Shown here piece by piece: positions 63,579-64,000 of a stretch of DNA of 64,000 nt (positions are counted from its first letter, which is position 1; each line of letters begins with the position of its first letter). The DNA is taken from assembly GCF_900101265.1 (NCBI RefSeq), contig NZ_FMZS01000003.1:434001-498000 (forward strand), given 5' to 3'. The notes under the pieces are model-generated. The model was not told where the DNA came from. It was given only the letters and a program-made list of their open reading frames with translations, and did not search any database. A program made the translations under genes and the position numbers. The stretch comes from Massilia sp. PDC64. GTDB lineage: Bacteria; Pseudomonadota; Gammaproteobacteria; Burkholderiales; Burkholderiaceae_D.

Positions 63579-64000
63579 TCCACCGCCAGCGCTTCCGTCG
63601 CCCGTTTCGCCCGGCGCTGCGCCGCCACTTTCGCGCGGCCCGTGAGGCGGGCCACGTCTTCCTCGGCCCAGCGCCGGCGCAATGTCAGCCGTGCGCACTG
63701 CTTGCGGTGCGTGGCGGCGATGCGGGCCTGGCGGGCGTCGGCCTTGTCGCTGCGTTCCTGTTCCTTTTCGCGCGCGATGCGCAGCTTTTCCAGCTGGAGG
63801 AGCGTGCGCGCGTCGCGTGTCGCCACGGATTCCGCGCCTTCCGGGCGGATCCCGGCCGGCGGCGGGAGTTCGACCGATCTGCCCTGGGCGCAGGGGCGGT
63901 CGGCATAACTCGTCTTGCCGTCCTGCGTGCATTTGTAGACGGGGTCGGCGAGGGCATTGGTCAACAGGCAGGCGGCGAGCAGCGGAAGCATGCGCATCAT
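63566..64000 (-). CDS. DUF4124 domain exported protein, at window edge
   Basis: A 144-residue reading of which the upstream context lies outside the window, so the start may differ (ATG at 64000, 63997 or 63991). A signal peptide (MLPLLAACLLTNALA) is followed by the DUF4124 motif DPVYKCTQDGKTSYADRPC, with its paired cysteines. A long basic helical stretch follows (LEKLRIAREKEQERSDKADA). Function is unknown; the domain is common in periplasmic proteins of betaproteobacteria. The stop overlaps the permease start. Confidence 0.8.
   Translation of the reverse strand: MMRMLPLLAACLLTNALADPVYKCTQDGKTSYADRPCAQGRSVELPPPAGIRPEGAESVATRDARTLLQLEKLRIAREKEQERSDKADARQARIAATHRKQCARLTLRRRWAEEDVARLTGRAKVAAQRRAKRATEALAVECPA

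Overview
The window is high-GC, gene-dense bacterial chromosome. The gene set suggests a betaproteobacterium of the Oxalobacteraceae, most like Massilia/Telluria or a relative. The grounds are: recJ preceded by an RpfE-like gene; lolC-lolD-TatD-comEC in series; dcd next to an Orn/Lys/Arg decarboxylase; a PEP-CTERM protein; a CpxAR/CpxP-like locus; and thyA/folA. This is inferred from gene content; no rRNA or tRNA was seen. Nearly all the sequence is coding, and no gap exceeds 300 bases.

Layout. 1-3800 (minus): HAD phosphatase, prfB with a complete programmed +1 frameshift site, and a secreted HExxH peptidase/TPR/MORN gene broken by one frameshift. 3900-9250: cpdB with a coupled Sel1-like gene, an HTH-GAF regulator, a DUF2288 gene, an Xre-RES toxin-antitoxin pair with a palindrome over its promoter, and a secreted NTF2-like protein. 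9287-11187: a PL11 rhamnogalacturonan lyase with a good sigma70 promoter. 11194-19009: recJ and rpfE-like (minus), two ferritin-like genes (minus), then lolC-lolD-tatD (plus). 19269-25740: an orphan VgrG, a lipase effector, a tiny ORF overlapping both neighbours, and a Tli4-like immunity protein. 26010-32001: TonB-dependent receptor, comEC, HbpS/GlcG-like protein. 32073-34848: CpxAR-like two-component system divergent from a CpxP/Spy-like gene, with a CpxR-type box between them. 34932-41314: alpha/beta hydrolase, dcd, PEP-CTERM protein, decarboxylase, SRPBCC protein, DUF4337 protein, folA.

The most unusual block is 41452-53725. It is a tightly coupled four-gene minus-strand operon encoding proteins of about 2040, 1398, 441 and 209 residues. 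I recognise none of them. They sit between thyA and folA, which are normally neighbours in related bacteria. The first protein has a beta-rich N-terminal half, a long Ala/Gln/Arg-rich helical middle and a Gly-rich beta-rich end. The third has a possible lysozyme-like motif. The fourth is a membrane protein. I treat this as the best candidate for an undescribed multi-protein system, perhaps a secreted or envelope-associated apparatus; its function is unknown.

53964-64000 (minus): thyA, a threonine-aldolase-like enzyme, a Cache-domain chemoreceptor, an MsbA-like ABC exporter, an AttH/CrtC-like lipocalin coupled to an FtsX-type permease, and a DUF4124 protein at the edge.
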